Origin: Methanococcoides sp. AM1
Lineage (GTDB): Archaea > Halobacteriota > Methanosarcinia > Methanosarcinales > Methanosarcinaceae
NCBI RefSeq assembly: GCF_900774055.1
Contig: NZ_CAAGSW010000001.1
Coordinates: 79,797 to 143,796, forward strand
Length of the DNA: 64,000 bases
Direction of reading: 5' to 3'
The notes under the pieces were generated by a model, which was not told the origin of the DNA, ran no database searches, and saw nothing but the letters and a program-made list of their open reading frames with translations. Position 1 is the stretch's first letter. Every line of letters starts with the position of its first letter. Shown here in pieces: positions 54,656-62,913 of the stretch. A program made the translations under genes and the position numbers.

Positions 54656-55840
54656 TTACGTGGTATATTCGGCATTGATCCTCACATAATCGTACGTCAG
54701 ATCGCAGCCCCATGCTGTCGCACAGGAATCACCCATGTGGAGATCTACCTTAATAATTACCTCCGGGCTACCCATGATCGACCCCAGCTTTTTTAGCAGA
54801 TCATTATCCTCTGATACGATCTTCCCGTTATCAACCAGAACTGCAGAATCCGAAATATTGGAAAATGCAAGCGATATCTTATCCTGATCAACATCCGCAC
54901 CGGAATAGCCTGCTGCTGCCACAACTCTCCCCCAGTTAGGGTCCTTCCCGAAAACTGCAGATTTAACAAGTGGAGACCTGACAATAGCTTTTGCGACAAG
55001 TCTGGCGTCTTCCAGTGAAACTGCACCACTGACCTGTGCCTCGATCAGCCTTGTAGCACCTTCTCCATCTTTTGCGATCTGTTTTGCAAGATCCATCAGG
55101 ACATGCTCAAGCCCCTGCTGGAACTCGTTCATATCAGGCTTTTTCCCGGAAGCACCTGTGGCTGTAAGCAACACCATGTCGTTGGTACTGGTGTCCCCAT
55201 CCACTACCACCATATTGAAACTCTTATCCACAGCTTTTTTCAGGCAACTATCAAGAACATCGGTAGCAACTTCAGCGTCCGTGTATACAAAACCAAGCAT
55301 CGTTCCCATATTCGGTTCGATCATTCCGGAACCTTTGCCAATACCACCAATACAAATGCCAGAACTAAGTTCAACAGCAGCCATCTTCGGAACAGTGTCC
55401 GTTGTCATAATAGCGCGTGCAGCATGGCTGTTTCCCTGAGGTGATGATATAAGTGAATCCACGACTTCATCGATGTTGTCTTTTATCCAGCCAACATCAA
55501 GTTTCCTTCCGATCACACCTGTGGATGCCACCCCAATAAGCTCACTGTCAACCCCAAGTTTTGCCGAAAGAACAGATGCCATCTCCCTGGCATCAGCCAG
55601 ACCGTCCTCACCGGTAAAAGCATTTGCATTGCCACTGTTAGCTATTATAGCAGCCAGTTTTCCATTCTTTTGGAGCGCTTCACGGGTCACGACCAGAGGA
55701 GCAGCTATCACTTTATTTCTGGTAAAAACGCCTGCTGCATTCCCTTCGCCTACGATCACCGCAAGCCCCATCTTTCCCGGCTTGATACCGTAAGAACGTA
55801 CACCTTTTACTGAACAGATCCCACCATCTATAATTTTCAT
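54656..55840 (-). CDS. argJ: Glutamate N-acetyltransferase / ornithine acetyltransferase (ArgJ)
   Basis: 394 residues. It transfers acetyl groups from N-acetylornithine to glutamate in the cyclic arginine pathway. The self-cleavage and nucleophile site lies in AIMTTDTVPKMAAVE, cleaved before the conserved Thr. KGSGMIEPNMGTMLGFVYTDA and DPNWGRVVAAAGYSG are family signatures. GTGAT precedes the ATG. It follows the CBS-domain gene by 10 bp and shares the operon with argC, so three of five genes in this run have clear metabolic links to arginine or sugar phosphorylation. Confidence 0.97.
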   Translation of the reverse strand: MKIIDGGICSVKGVRSYGIKPGKMGLAVIVGEGNAAGVFTRNKVIAAPLVVTREALQKNGKLAAIIANSGNANAFTGEDGLADAREMASVLSAKLGVDSELIGVASTGVIGRKLDVGWIKDNIDEVVDSLISSPQGNSHAARAIMTTDTVPKMAAVELSSGICIGGIGKGSGMIEPNMGTMLGFVYTDAEVATDVLDSCLKKAVDKSFNMVVVDGDTSTNDMVLLTATGASGKKPDMNEFQQGLEHVLMDLAKQIAKDGEGATRLIEAQVSGAVSLEDARLVAKAIVRSPLVKSAVFGKDPNWGRVVAAAGYSGADVDQDKISLAFSNISDSAVLVDNGKIVSEDNDLLKKLGSIMGSPEVIIKVDLHMGDSCATAWGCDLTYDYVRINAEYTT

Positions 55841-55850
55841 TTAAATCACA

Positions 55851-56315
55851 TTAAATACCTGCAAGACCGCGAATTATATCCCCACGTGTAATTATACCCA
55901 CAAGCTTATCACCATCGAGCACCGGAAGCCTGTTAACTTTATGCTTTGTCATTAATCTGGAAGCATCTTCAACTGAACTATCAAGGCTTACCGTAAAAAT
56001 ATCTTTCACCATGATCTCACTGACCGGTTTTGAACCGACATCTGAAAGCATCTTCTTGGTATCCTCCCAGCTGATAAGTTCACGTATGGGTATCTCTATG
56101 ACCTCAAATGGACTGGGAAGCCATAGACCGCCATGTTCAGGGATCTCCAGAAGTTTAAGAAGGTCAACTTCTGAGACAATGCCCATGACATTACTATCAG
56201 AGACCACAGGAACTCCGCTTATGTCCTCTTTCTTCAGCAACTGTGCAACACTACTGATGGAATCTTCAGGACTGCATACAATGACACTGCTGCTCATAAT
56301 ATCCTTTACTTTCAT
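55851..56315 (-). CDS. CBS-domain pair protein
   Basis: 154 residues from the ATG at 56315 (GGAGAT six bases before; an ATG at 56321 is also possible). Two CBS motifs occupy almost the whole protein: VKDIMSSSVIVCSPEDSIS...VPVVSDSNVMGIVSEVDLL and VSEIMVKDIFTVSLDSSVEDA...LPVLDGDKLVGIITRGDII. CBS pairs bind adenosyl ligands (AMP, ATP, SAM) and control partner enzymes. Sitting between argC and argJ with gaps of 23 and 10 bp, it could sense energy charge or SAM for arginine synthesis. This is inference; no effector domain is fused. Confidence 0.93.
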   Translation of the reverse strand: MKVKDIMSSSVIVCSPEDSISSVAQLLKKEDISGVPVVSDSNVMGIVSEVDLLKLLEIPEHGGLWLPSPFEVIEIPIRELISWEDTKKMLSDVGSKPVSEIMVKDIFTVSLDSSVEDASRLMTKHKVNRLPVLDGDKLVGIITRGDIIRGLAGI

Positions 56316-56338
56316 GATCATATCTCCTTTTTCATTAT

Positions 56339-57361
56339 TTATGGTGAAGTTGCCGGAGTCCAGAGACCTGTGGTCTCATCAAGCCCACACATCACATTCA
56401 TGTTCTGGATCGCCTGCCCTGAAGCACCTTTAACAAGATTGTCTATCGCTGAGATCACAACGATGCGACCATTATTAGCATCTACTTCAAATCCGATGTC
56501 ACAGAAGTTAGAACCCCTTACAGCACCAAGGGACGGGATGTCATCCAGTACCCTGACAAAGGGTTTGTCCTTGTAGAAATCTGCATAAATGTCCCTGACA
56601 TCTTCCACTGACAAGCTGTCATTTACGAAAAGGTGAGCTGTTGTAAGAATTCCACGAATGGATGGAATTACATGTGGCGTAAAACTAACATCCGTGAGTT
56701 TGCTGTCCAGGCGATTCAGTTCCTGGAAGATCTCAGCCCTGTGCCTGTGGGTTGTCAGCTTGTACGCCTGCACATTCTCTGCCATGTTAGGATAATGAGA
56801 TGACAGTGTTGGATTGATACCCGCACCTGTGATCCCTGATTTGGAATCGAATATGGCCATTTTAAGAAGCCGGGCAGCAGCAAGTGGAGCTGCAGATAGA
56901 GTTGCCCCTGTGGGATAGCAGCCCGGATTCGCAATGAATGACTGTTCCTTTATTTCCGGATGGAGCTCCACAAGACCAAAGACCACATCCCTTGGATCAG
57001 CGTGTTCCATTCCATAGACATCTTCGAAAATATCGGTCTTCAAGCGATAATCTGCGCTCAGGTCAATTACCTTCACATCATTGCCAATAAGCTCAGGAAC
57101 TATGTTCATTGCAGTTCCATGCGGTACTGCCACAAAAACAACATCACACCGCTCTTTGATCTCTTCCGGATCAAGATCTTCGAACTTAAGGTCAGAAAAA
57201 CCACGCAGATGCTTGTGAGTATCACTTACAGCTTCCCCTGACAGACGGCGGGATGTCGCTGCCTCAATATTAACATTCGGATGGTTTAAAAGCAGGCGCA
57301 TCAGTTCGCCACCTGTGTAACCGGAGGCACCGACTATTCCTGCATTGATCATATCGGTCAT
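56339..57361 (-). CDS. argC: N-acetyl-gamma-glutamyl-phosphate reductase (ArgC)
   Basis: 340 residues; reduces N-acetylglutamyl phosphate to the semialdehyde in arginine synthesis. The nucleotide-binding N-terminus is INAGIVGASGYTGGELMRLL and the catalytic cysteine lies in FIANPGCYPTGA near 148. HPNVNIEAATSRRLSGEA and LTTHRHRAEIFQEL are typical. It is the first gene of the argC-CBS-argJ-pfkC-kinase run. The start could be the ATG at 57361 or at 57352; neither has a strong ribosome site. Confidence 0.96.
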   Translation of the reverse strand: MTDMINAGIVGASGYTGGELMRLLLNHPNVNIEAATSRRLSGEAVSDTHKHLRGFSDLKFEDLDPEEIKERCDVVFVAVPHGTAMNIVPELIGNDVKVIDLSADYRLKTDIFEDVYGMEHADPRDVVFGLVELHPEIKEQSFIANPGCYPTGATLSAAPLAAARLLKMAIFDSKSGITGAGINPTLSSHYPNMAENVQAYKLTTHRHRAEIFQELNRLDSKLTDVSFTPHVIPSIRGILTTAHLFVNDSLSVEDVRDIYADFYKDKPFVRVLDDIPSLGAVRGSNFCDIGFEVDANNGRIVVISAIDNLVKGASGQAIQNMNVMCGLDETTGLWTPATSP

Positions 57362-57942
57362 GCATTTATGTATAGTTCCAAGATTAATTAAGGTTGTTAT
57401 TTTTACGAGAAATTAAGGTTGTTATTTTCACGAGATATTTTGTGAGAAAAAAACTGAAATATAGGTGAACAGAACAGTTCATGGATGAGGTTTAGTAAAA
57501 GAAGAAATTATTATTAAAGATTTGGTCTAAAAGTATCATATTAGCTTTAAGAACAGGAATATTCAAAATATTTCGATGAATATCAGAACGCATCTTGATA
57601 TTCTATCGGATGTAAAAGCAATATCGTTCACCTGATTTGAAACTCCCACCACGGCAACATCCTAAGATTTGTATAAACTAATTCACTGAAACAAATACTA
57701 AACACATGTATTTATTTCAGAACCACCCACTAATATGTCAACTACTTTTGAGTCTGTTCTACACTGCATTAGTATTTTGGGACAGAATCGCATAAATATG
57801 TGAAACTATTTATTATGAAGAATCAAATAAAAGACTAGATATACAATTAAAAGTTAAATGCTGTGCAAAGCCTCCCATAAATAGATGTAAAGCACATAAT
57901 ATATTTACAAATGTGCTGCCACATAAACTGTTGAGAAATAAA
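57362..57942. other. AT-rich divergent intergenic region with a short tandem repeat
   Basis: About 580 bp between argC and the DUF1616 gene, with no coding-like frame. A 25-bp unit is tandemly duplicated at 57386-57435. Divergent promoters are expected here but none stands out clearly. Confidence 0.45.
57386..57435. repeat. Two tandem copies of a 25-bp unit upstream of argC
   Basis: AATTAAGGTTGTTATTTTTA plus CGAGA at 57386-57410 is repeated directly at 57411-57435 with a single T-to-C change. It lies 25-75 bp upstream of the argC start, in the region where a promoter or operator would sit. Confidence 0.85.
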
Positions 57943-58827
57943 ATGTCACATAGGAATAAGATTCCCTCCGATATTCAGGTTGTCATAGCACTTGTTCTAC
58001 TTACCTGCATATTCATAATGGTCCCCACTTTGAGCAACACACCCATACGAACTGCCCTGGGGCTTCCAATGATCTTGTTCTTATCAGGTTATGCATTGAT
58101 AGCAGCACTTTTTCCAGCCAGAGATGATCTGGACGGAATCGAGAGATTCGCCCTTAGTTTTGGTATGAGTATTGCAGTAGTTCCTCTTATTGGCCTTGCA
58201 CTCAACTATACACCATGGGGGATCAGGCTTTATCCCATACTAATATCACTTTCAGCCTTTAGTATCATAATGTGTACAGTAGCAGTGTTCAGGAGAAAAT
58301 CCTTACCCGAAGATGATCAGTTTACGGTTCCTTTTCAGTCAGCATATGTTTCATTAAAAGAAGATATCTCAAAGAAACCGGAGAAAAAACTTGACTGGAT
58401 CCTGACCATTCTTCTGGTGCTATCAATAGTGGCCTCAATGATAGCGCTTGCAAATGTAGTTGTTACACCAGAAGAAGGTGAAAAGTTCACTGAGTTCTAC
58501 ATCCTTGGACCTGAGGGCATGGCTGAAGGTTATCCCACAGACCTACAACTTGGTCAAAATGGTACCGTAATCATTGGGGTTGTAAACCATGAATATACAG
58601 ATACAGAATATTCTATAGAGCTAATGCTTGATAATAATTCACAACTGATGGATACGGAATCACTTCACATAATCCTCCCACACAATGAGACTTGGGAAAA
58701 GGAAGTATCTTTTACACCAGCATCTGCAAATGAAGACATAAAACTTCAATTCCTGCTCTACAAAGATAAGGATATGACAGAACCATATAGAGACCTCCAT
58801 TTATGGATTGATGTCAGGGAGATCTAA
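57943..58827 (+). CDS. DUF1616 family membrane protein
   Basis: 294 residues from the ATG at 57943. Four N-terminal membrane helices (about 12-110) contain the family-type segments LGLPMILFLSGYALIAALFP and DGIERFALSFGMSIAVVPLI. A fifth follows near 165. The C-terminal 110 residues form an extracellular beta domain of the kind seen in DUF1616 proteins (GPEGMAEGYPTDLQLGQNG). The family is common in archaea, often near surface-glycan or sorting genes, with no proven biochemical role. The next gene starts one base after its stop, so the two probably work together. Confidence 0.88.
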   Translation: MSHRNKIPSDIQVVIALVLLTCIFIMVPTLSNTPIRTALGLPMILFLSGYALIAALFPARDDLDGIERFALSFGMSIAVVPLIGLALNYTPWGIRLYPILISLSAFSIIMCTVAVFRRKSLPEDDQFTVPFQSAYVSLKEDISKKPEKKLDWILTILLVLSIVASMIALANVVVTPEEGEKFTEFYILGPEGMAEGYPTDLQLGQNGTVIIGVVNHEYTDTEYSIELMLDNNSQLMDTESLHIILPHNETWEKEVSFTPASANEDIKLQFLLYKDKDMTEPYRDLHLWIDVREI

Positions 58828-58828
58828 A

Positions 58829-59770
58829 ATGGAGACTGAAGCTGAAGATTTTGTTGTAGAAAACGAGATATTTAGCAAAATAAGGAGGGCGGACCAATTC
58901 CAAATTGATCTTCTTGTTATAGCCATCCCTTCAATAATGATAATAATTGCAGAGATGTCATTCTTTACTGGTATGACAAAGTTCACGTTGTGGACACATT
59001 TGGTCCTGCTGATAACTTTAACATTCTCTACAATGATATTTAACGACAAGAACAAACAGCATATATTAAGTGCATTCATTCTCCTGTCCTTGCTAAGGAT
59101 AGTCAATCTATCAATGCCAGTGTTCTTTGAGATGACACTTCATTCATATATATTGATATATGCGCCTCTGGCAATTCCGATATATATTTTTGTAAAGAAC
59201 CAGAACCTTGGGATCTCAGACCTTGGAATTACCAGGAATATAAAGTACTATGACCTGCCTCTTGTTCTGATAGCAAGTGTTGTGATCGCAGCAGGGGAAT
59301 TCCTCATCATCAAACCCAGCTATCTGATACCTGATCTATCATTATTGAACTTATTTAAATTATCGATCATAATGATTTTTTTTGTAGGGCTTATTGAAGA
59401 ACTTATATTCAGGTCAATACTGCAAACGAAGCTTGAAGAAATGATAGGCAGGTATCAGGGACTTATCCTTGCAACTATACTTTTCGCAGTTATGCATTCC
59501 GGATATAGCACTCCATATGAAATAGCATTTGCCGGGTTTGCAGGTTTTATACTTGGAACCATTTATTTAATAAGAAGAAATCTGTTACTTGTGACGATGA
59601 CACAGGGATTGGTGAACATACTACTCTTTGGAGTACTACCTCACATAGTAATTCCAAAATTGAATACTTCAGGGTTAGCCATGGAAAATACCAAGTTGAT
59701 AGTTGGATTCATATTTTTGATCATATCAATCGTTGCAATCGGATTCATTGAATTAAGAAAGAAAAAATGA
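58829..59770 (+). CDS. CPBP (CAAX/Abi-type) intramembrane metalloprotease
   Basis: 313 residues from the ATG at 58829, with GGAGATC directly upstream. About eight membrane helices. The catalytic features are GLIEELIFRSIL (EExxxR, the first Glu pair and Arg) and LFAVMHSGYS (His), followed by a third polar element (TQGLVNILLF). These define the CPBP/CAAX protease family, which cleaves or processes membrane proteins and prenylated or sorted substrates. It is coupled to the DUF1616 gene. In a genome full of PGF-CTERM proteins a maturation role is possible, but it is not the archaeosortase itself. Confidence 0.9.
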   Translation: METEAEDFVVENEIFSKIRRADQFQIDLLVIAIPSIMIIIAEMSFFTGMTKFTLWTHLVLLITLTFSTMIFNDKNKQHILSAFILLSLLRIVNLSMPVFFEMTLHSYILIYAPLAIPIYIFVKNQNLGISDLGITRNIKYYDLPLVLIASVVIAAGEFLIIKPSYLIPDLSLLNLFKLSIIMIFFVGLIEELIFRSILQTKLEEMIGRYQGLILATILFAVMHSGYSTPYEIAFAGFAGFILGTIYLIRRNLLLVTMTQGLVNILLFGVLPHIVIPKLNTSGLAMENTKLIVGFIFLIISIVAIGFIELRKKK

Positions 59771-59899
59771 TCCAAACCAAAACATTCCCTTTGAACTATC
59801 TTAATATAAGTTCTGCTTCAATTAATGGTCAGACTTAGAAAAGCAAATATAATTTCATAACGTCCTTATAAATACTAATAATGTTTTAATTAAGGGAGA

Positions 59900-60160
59900 G
59901 TGTCGCAAATTCTAACGAGCATAATTCCAGCTACTGGTGCTGTATCATCAACTGTAGTACTAATGATGACAGAGATAGGATTGCATGAATATGACATACT
60001 AACAGTTATTGTTCTTATATTTCTACTGTCTGCAAAGGAGATATTATCTGCTTCAAAGTACTGGACAAAATCGTTAGGTACATCCCTTAATATGAGTATA
60101 CTCACACTTCTCGTAGTCTTTGCAAGCATTGTGATCTTCAAGATAACAGAAATAATTTAA
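59900..60160 (+). CDS. Small two- to three-helix membrane protein
   Basis: 86 residues starting with a GTG preceded by AGGGAG. Helices lie near 5-25, 30-47 and 63-84 (TVIVLIFLLSAKEILSA; LTLLVVFASIVIFKI). It resembles small integral membrane proteins common in methylotrophic methanogens, with no known function. It stands alone. Confidence 0.6.
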   Translation: MSQILTSIIPATGAVSSTVVLMMTEIGLHEYDILTVIVLIFLLSAKEILSASKYWTKSLGTSLNMSILTLLVVFASIVIFKITEII

Positions 60161-60300
60161 AATTATATCAAAATAGCAGAAAAAGTTATTTCCTTTCAAT
60201 TTTTCGACTTTTTAATTTGTTTCTTGTTTATGGAATCTTGAGAAATATTCCCTGCAAGTACATTTTCAAATGAATTATCAAGAATCACTTCAACCTTATT

Positions 60301-60316
60301 TTCAACTGAAGTTCAA
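60301..60316. promoter_or_regulatory. Upstream palindrome related to the 60399 operator-like site
   Basis: TTCAACT-GA-AGTTCAA matches TTCAACT-AC-AGTTGAA at 60399-60414 except for the spacer and one arm base. The two sites are 98 bp apart. Confidence 0.5.
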
Positions 60317-60383
60317 CTTCATTGAAAAACATACATTGTGAAATGAAAGTGGATCAATTACATCAAAAACCATCGGAAATAGA

Positions 60384-60393
60384 GTTTATAAAC
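60384..60393 (+). promoter_or_regulatory. TATA box of the deoxyribosyltransferase-like gene
   Basis: GTTTATAAAC predicts transcription start near 60412, which falls at the end of the palindrome at 60399-60414. Confidence 0.5.
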
Positions 60394-60398
60394 AACAA

Positions 60399-60414
60399 TT
60401 CAACTACAGTTGAA
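60399..60414. promoter_or_regulatory. Operator-like palindrome TTCAACT-N2-AGTTGAA
   Basis: Perfect 7-bp arms with a 2-bp spacer, placed between the TATA box and the predicted start of transcription, where a bound dimeric regulator would block RNA polymerase. Confidence 0.55.
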
Positions 60415-60482
60415 GTCTCCAGAATGATTATGAATCTTAACTTACATTACGTAGAGGGCAGAATCAAGTCAAGGGAGATAAA

Positions 60483-60911
60483 ATGAGCATAACTAAAAGA
60501 ATATATCTTGCAGCGCCCCTGTTCTCTGAAGCTGAACAGGAATTCAACAAAAAGCTGGAAACTGCACTGGAAGAGCTTGGATTCTCGGTCTTTGTGCCTC
60601 AGGAGGACTCGAACGATACAGAAGCAGCAAGAGAGGATATGAACTCCGGTAATATCTTCAATCTGAATGTTGAAGCCATCGATGACTGTGACATAGTCGT
60701 TGCTGTTCTTGATGGCGGCACTGATGTGGACTCAGGGACTGCATGGGAGATTGGCTACGCCTATGCAAAGAGCAAGACAGTAATAGGCATTAAGACCGAT
60801 TTCAGAACACTGGGACCTGAAGGTCTTGTAAACCTTATGATCGGAGAATCTGTTGATGAGCTTGAGACCAGCTTCAAAATCCTTCTGAAAACAATGGAAA
60901 AATACAGTTAA
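60483..60911 (+). CDS. Nucleoside 2-deoxyribosyltransferase family protein
   Basis: 142 residues, a typical length. The N-terminus KRIYLAAPLFSEAEQEF and the segment DIVVAVLDGGTDVDSGTAWEIGYAYA carry the family's nucleoside-binding and catalytic (Glu) elements. The fold is Rossmann-like. Archaeal members may transfer deoxyribose between bases or hydrolyse modified deoxynucleotides (DNPH1-like); which applies here is not known. GGGAG lies upstream of the ATG. A palindromic operator-like site sits between the TATA box and the start, suggesting specific regulation. Confidence 0.88.
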   Translation: MSITKRIYLAAPLFSEAEQEFNKKLETALEELGFSVFVPQEDSNDTEAAREDMNSGNIFNLNVEAIDDCDIVVAVLDGGTDVDSGTAWEIGYAYAKSKTVIGIKTDFRTLGPEGLVNLMIGESVDELETSFKILLKTMEKYS

Positions 60912-60928
60912 GAGGACTCTAACCCTCT

Positions 60929-61531
60929 TCACTTACAACATGAATTGAACTTTTCTTCTTCAATGTCGCCCCGCGGGCTCATCTCTTTGAAGATCTGTCC
61001 TTCAAACCAATACATTTGTGCACTTGTAAGCCAGGCATCGTGCGACAGACCAGCCTTTAAGCAGGTATGGCTCAAAAAATCAATAGCATCAAAATCGTTT
61101 TCAGGTGCCACCTGTGGAAGCAACAACCCCTGGTATGGACCGTCCTTAGCAATAAGACCGTGTCGACCTATTTCGATAACCTCAGGAAGCTTTTGCGGAG
61201 GCACGTCGATAAGTTCAGGTTGCGTCAGTACAGTTACCTCCACAACAATATCATCCATCTCAGAGATATTCACTGCAGGGAAGCGAGGATCCCTTGTTGC
61301 TGCCGAAATAGCAGAATCAATGATAGCATCATTCAAAGGTGAGTCAGGATATGGATGACCGATACAACCCCTTAGTTCACCTTCTATTGTCAATGTAACA
61401 AAAACACCGCGTAATTCATCGAAAACTTTCGGCAGTTCGGATACATGCATTTTCTTGCCGCTCCTAAGGAACAGTTCGATCGTATCCCTTGCGAGACCTA
61501 CAGCCTTCTTACCTTCGGAATCACTGAGCAT
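60929..61531 (-). CDS. AMMECR1 domain protein
   Basis: 200 residues from the ATG at 61531, which is preceded by GGGGGGTT; the longer frame to 61567 would overlap the pgk gene. The hallmark LRGCIGHPYPDSPLNDAI is present, followed by SAATRDPRFPAV and VEVTVLTQPELID. GLLLPQVAPENDF and the C-terminal helix FLSHTCLKAGLSHDAW are also typical. AMMECR1 proteins occur in all archaea and eukaryotes with no settled biochemical function. The C-terminus here has CC at the end of an acidic tail. It lies 22 bp after pgk. Confidence 0.95.
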   Translation of the reverse strand: MLSDSEGKKAVGLARDTIELFLRSGKKMHVSELPKVFDELRGVFVTLTIEGELRGCIGHPYPDSPLNDAIIDSAISAATRDPRFPAVNISEMDDIVVEVTVLTQPELIDVPPQKLPEVIEIGRHGLIAKDGPYQGLLLPQVAPENDFDAIDFLSHTCLKAGLSHDAWLTSAQMYWFEGQIFKEMSPRGDIEEEKFNSCCK

Positions 61532-61553
61532 ATTCAACCCCCCCATATCACAT

Positions 61554-62795
61554 TCATTCAATGTCAAGATATTTCCTTGCAGCCACTTTCAAGGCTTCTA
61601 TACCGGGTAGTGCATCCCCGGCAAGGAAATCGATACATGCACCACCGCCGGTACTGATATGTGAGAACTTGTCCTGATAACCCATATTGCGCACCTCAGC
61701 AGTGATATGACCGCCGCCAGCAATCGAGTATTCGGCATTCGCTGCAGCTTTTATGATCTCAAATGTGCCGATCTCAAATCCATCGATCTCCGAAACGCCT
61801 GCAGGACCGTTCAGGACAACTGTCTTTGCATTCTCGATCTCACTGGAATATGCAACAATGGTCTCAAGGCCAATGTCATTTATCGGAAGGTTCCTTGAAC
61901 CAACTTCTTCAATGCTAACATTGACCCGGTTACCCTTATCGTTCAGTGCAGCATCGCGAGGCAGGCCGATCTTTCCATCAAAATGATCAAGGACCTGTTT
62001 TGCTTTATCGATCTGGTCCAGATAACCCTGGGATTCGATGAATTTCATATTGGGTTCACCAATATCAACACCTGATGCAGCAAGCATGACGTTTGCCACA
62101 ACACCTGTGACCAGCACCCTGTCAGCACCGCCACTGGAGAGAACGTTCTCTGCAACTTTGATGGAATCATCCACTTTTGCACCCCCAAGTACGAATATAC
62201 ATGGACATTCATTCCCTTTCAAACTCTTATCAAGAGCTGTGATCTCTTGCTCCATCAAACGTCCAGCACCACTTGGAAGCAGCCCGGTAAAACCAACGAT
62301 GGAGAGTTGTGACCTATGGGATACTGCAAAAGCGTCATTAAGGAAAATATCAAATAGTGGAGCCAGTTGTCGTACCATGTGAGTACCCTGCTGCTCGCTT
62401 ACAGGCCTTTTCAGGGACTCTTCCGAATAGAAACGCACATTCTCAAGAAGTAGAACATCACCATTTTCCATTGCCGATATCCTTGACCTTGCATACGTGC
62501 CAAAGATATCATCAATATAGGTCACCTTGCGACCAAGGTGCACGGACATTATCCGCGCATGTGCCTCCATGGTAGAAAAATCGTTCTTCCCGGGCCGGCT
62601 CTGGTGGGCAAGAAGTACTACCTTTGCGTTCTCAAGGGCCCTCAGAGTAGGAATGTGGCTATTGATCCTCATGTCATCAAGAATGCCACCCTCCGGATCC
62701 ATTGGAGAATTCAGGTCAACCCTCACAAGAATTGTTCTATCCTCAATGTCAAAATCGTCGATCGTGAGAAAATCTTTAGCAGTCAAGGTATTCAT
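61554..62795 (-). CDS. pgk: Phosphoglycerate kinase
   Basis: 413 residues from the ATG at 62795 (a GTG at 62798 and a TTG further upstream are alternatives). It interconverts 1,3-bisphosphoglycerate and 3-phosphoglycerate. Motifs: TILVRVDLNSPMDPEGGI at the N-terminus, LLENVRFYSEESL, FLNDAFAVSHRSQ, FVLGGAKVDDSIKV and the ATP-binding C-terminal STGGGACIDFLAGDALPGIEAL. The sequence is of archaeal type. In methanogens it works mainly in gluconeogenesis, in keeping with the ADP-dependent kinases upstream. Confidence 0.96.
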   Translation of the reverse strand: MNTLTAKDFLTIDDFDIEDRTILVRVDLNSPMDPEGGILDDMRINSHIPTLRALENAKVVLLAHQSRPGKNDFSTMEAHARIMSVHLGRKVTYIDDIFGTYARSRISAMENGDVLLLENVRFYSEESLKRPVSEQQGTHMVRQLAPLFDIFLNDAFAVSHRSQLSIVGFTGLLPSGAGRLMEQEITALDKSLKGNECPCIFVLGGAKVDDSIKVAENVLSSGGADRVLVTGVVANVMLAASGVDIGEPNMKFIESQGYLDQIDKAKQVLDHFDGKIGLPRDAALNDKGNRVNVSIEEVGSRNLPINDIGLETIVAYSSEIENAKTVVLNGPAGVSEIDGFEIGTFEIIKAAANAEYSIAGGGHITAEVRNMGYQDKFSHISTGGGACIDFLAGDALPGIEALKVAARKYLDIE

Positions 62796-62913
62796 CACCA
62801 GTATCAATATTTGGATTAGTAAGATAATTTTGTTTTAAATCGAAACGAATGCAATGCACGACATTATATACCAATTTTATATTTATCTATATCCATCTGA
62901 AATATTCCAGATC

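Noticed and set aside
54656-55840. Ring of CRISPR or phage elements in the right flank
   Set aside because: No spaced direct repeats, integrase or structural phage genes were found; the region is ordinary metabolism.
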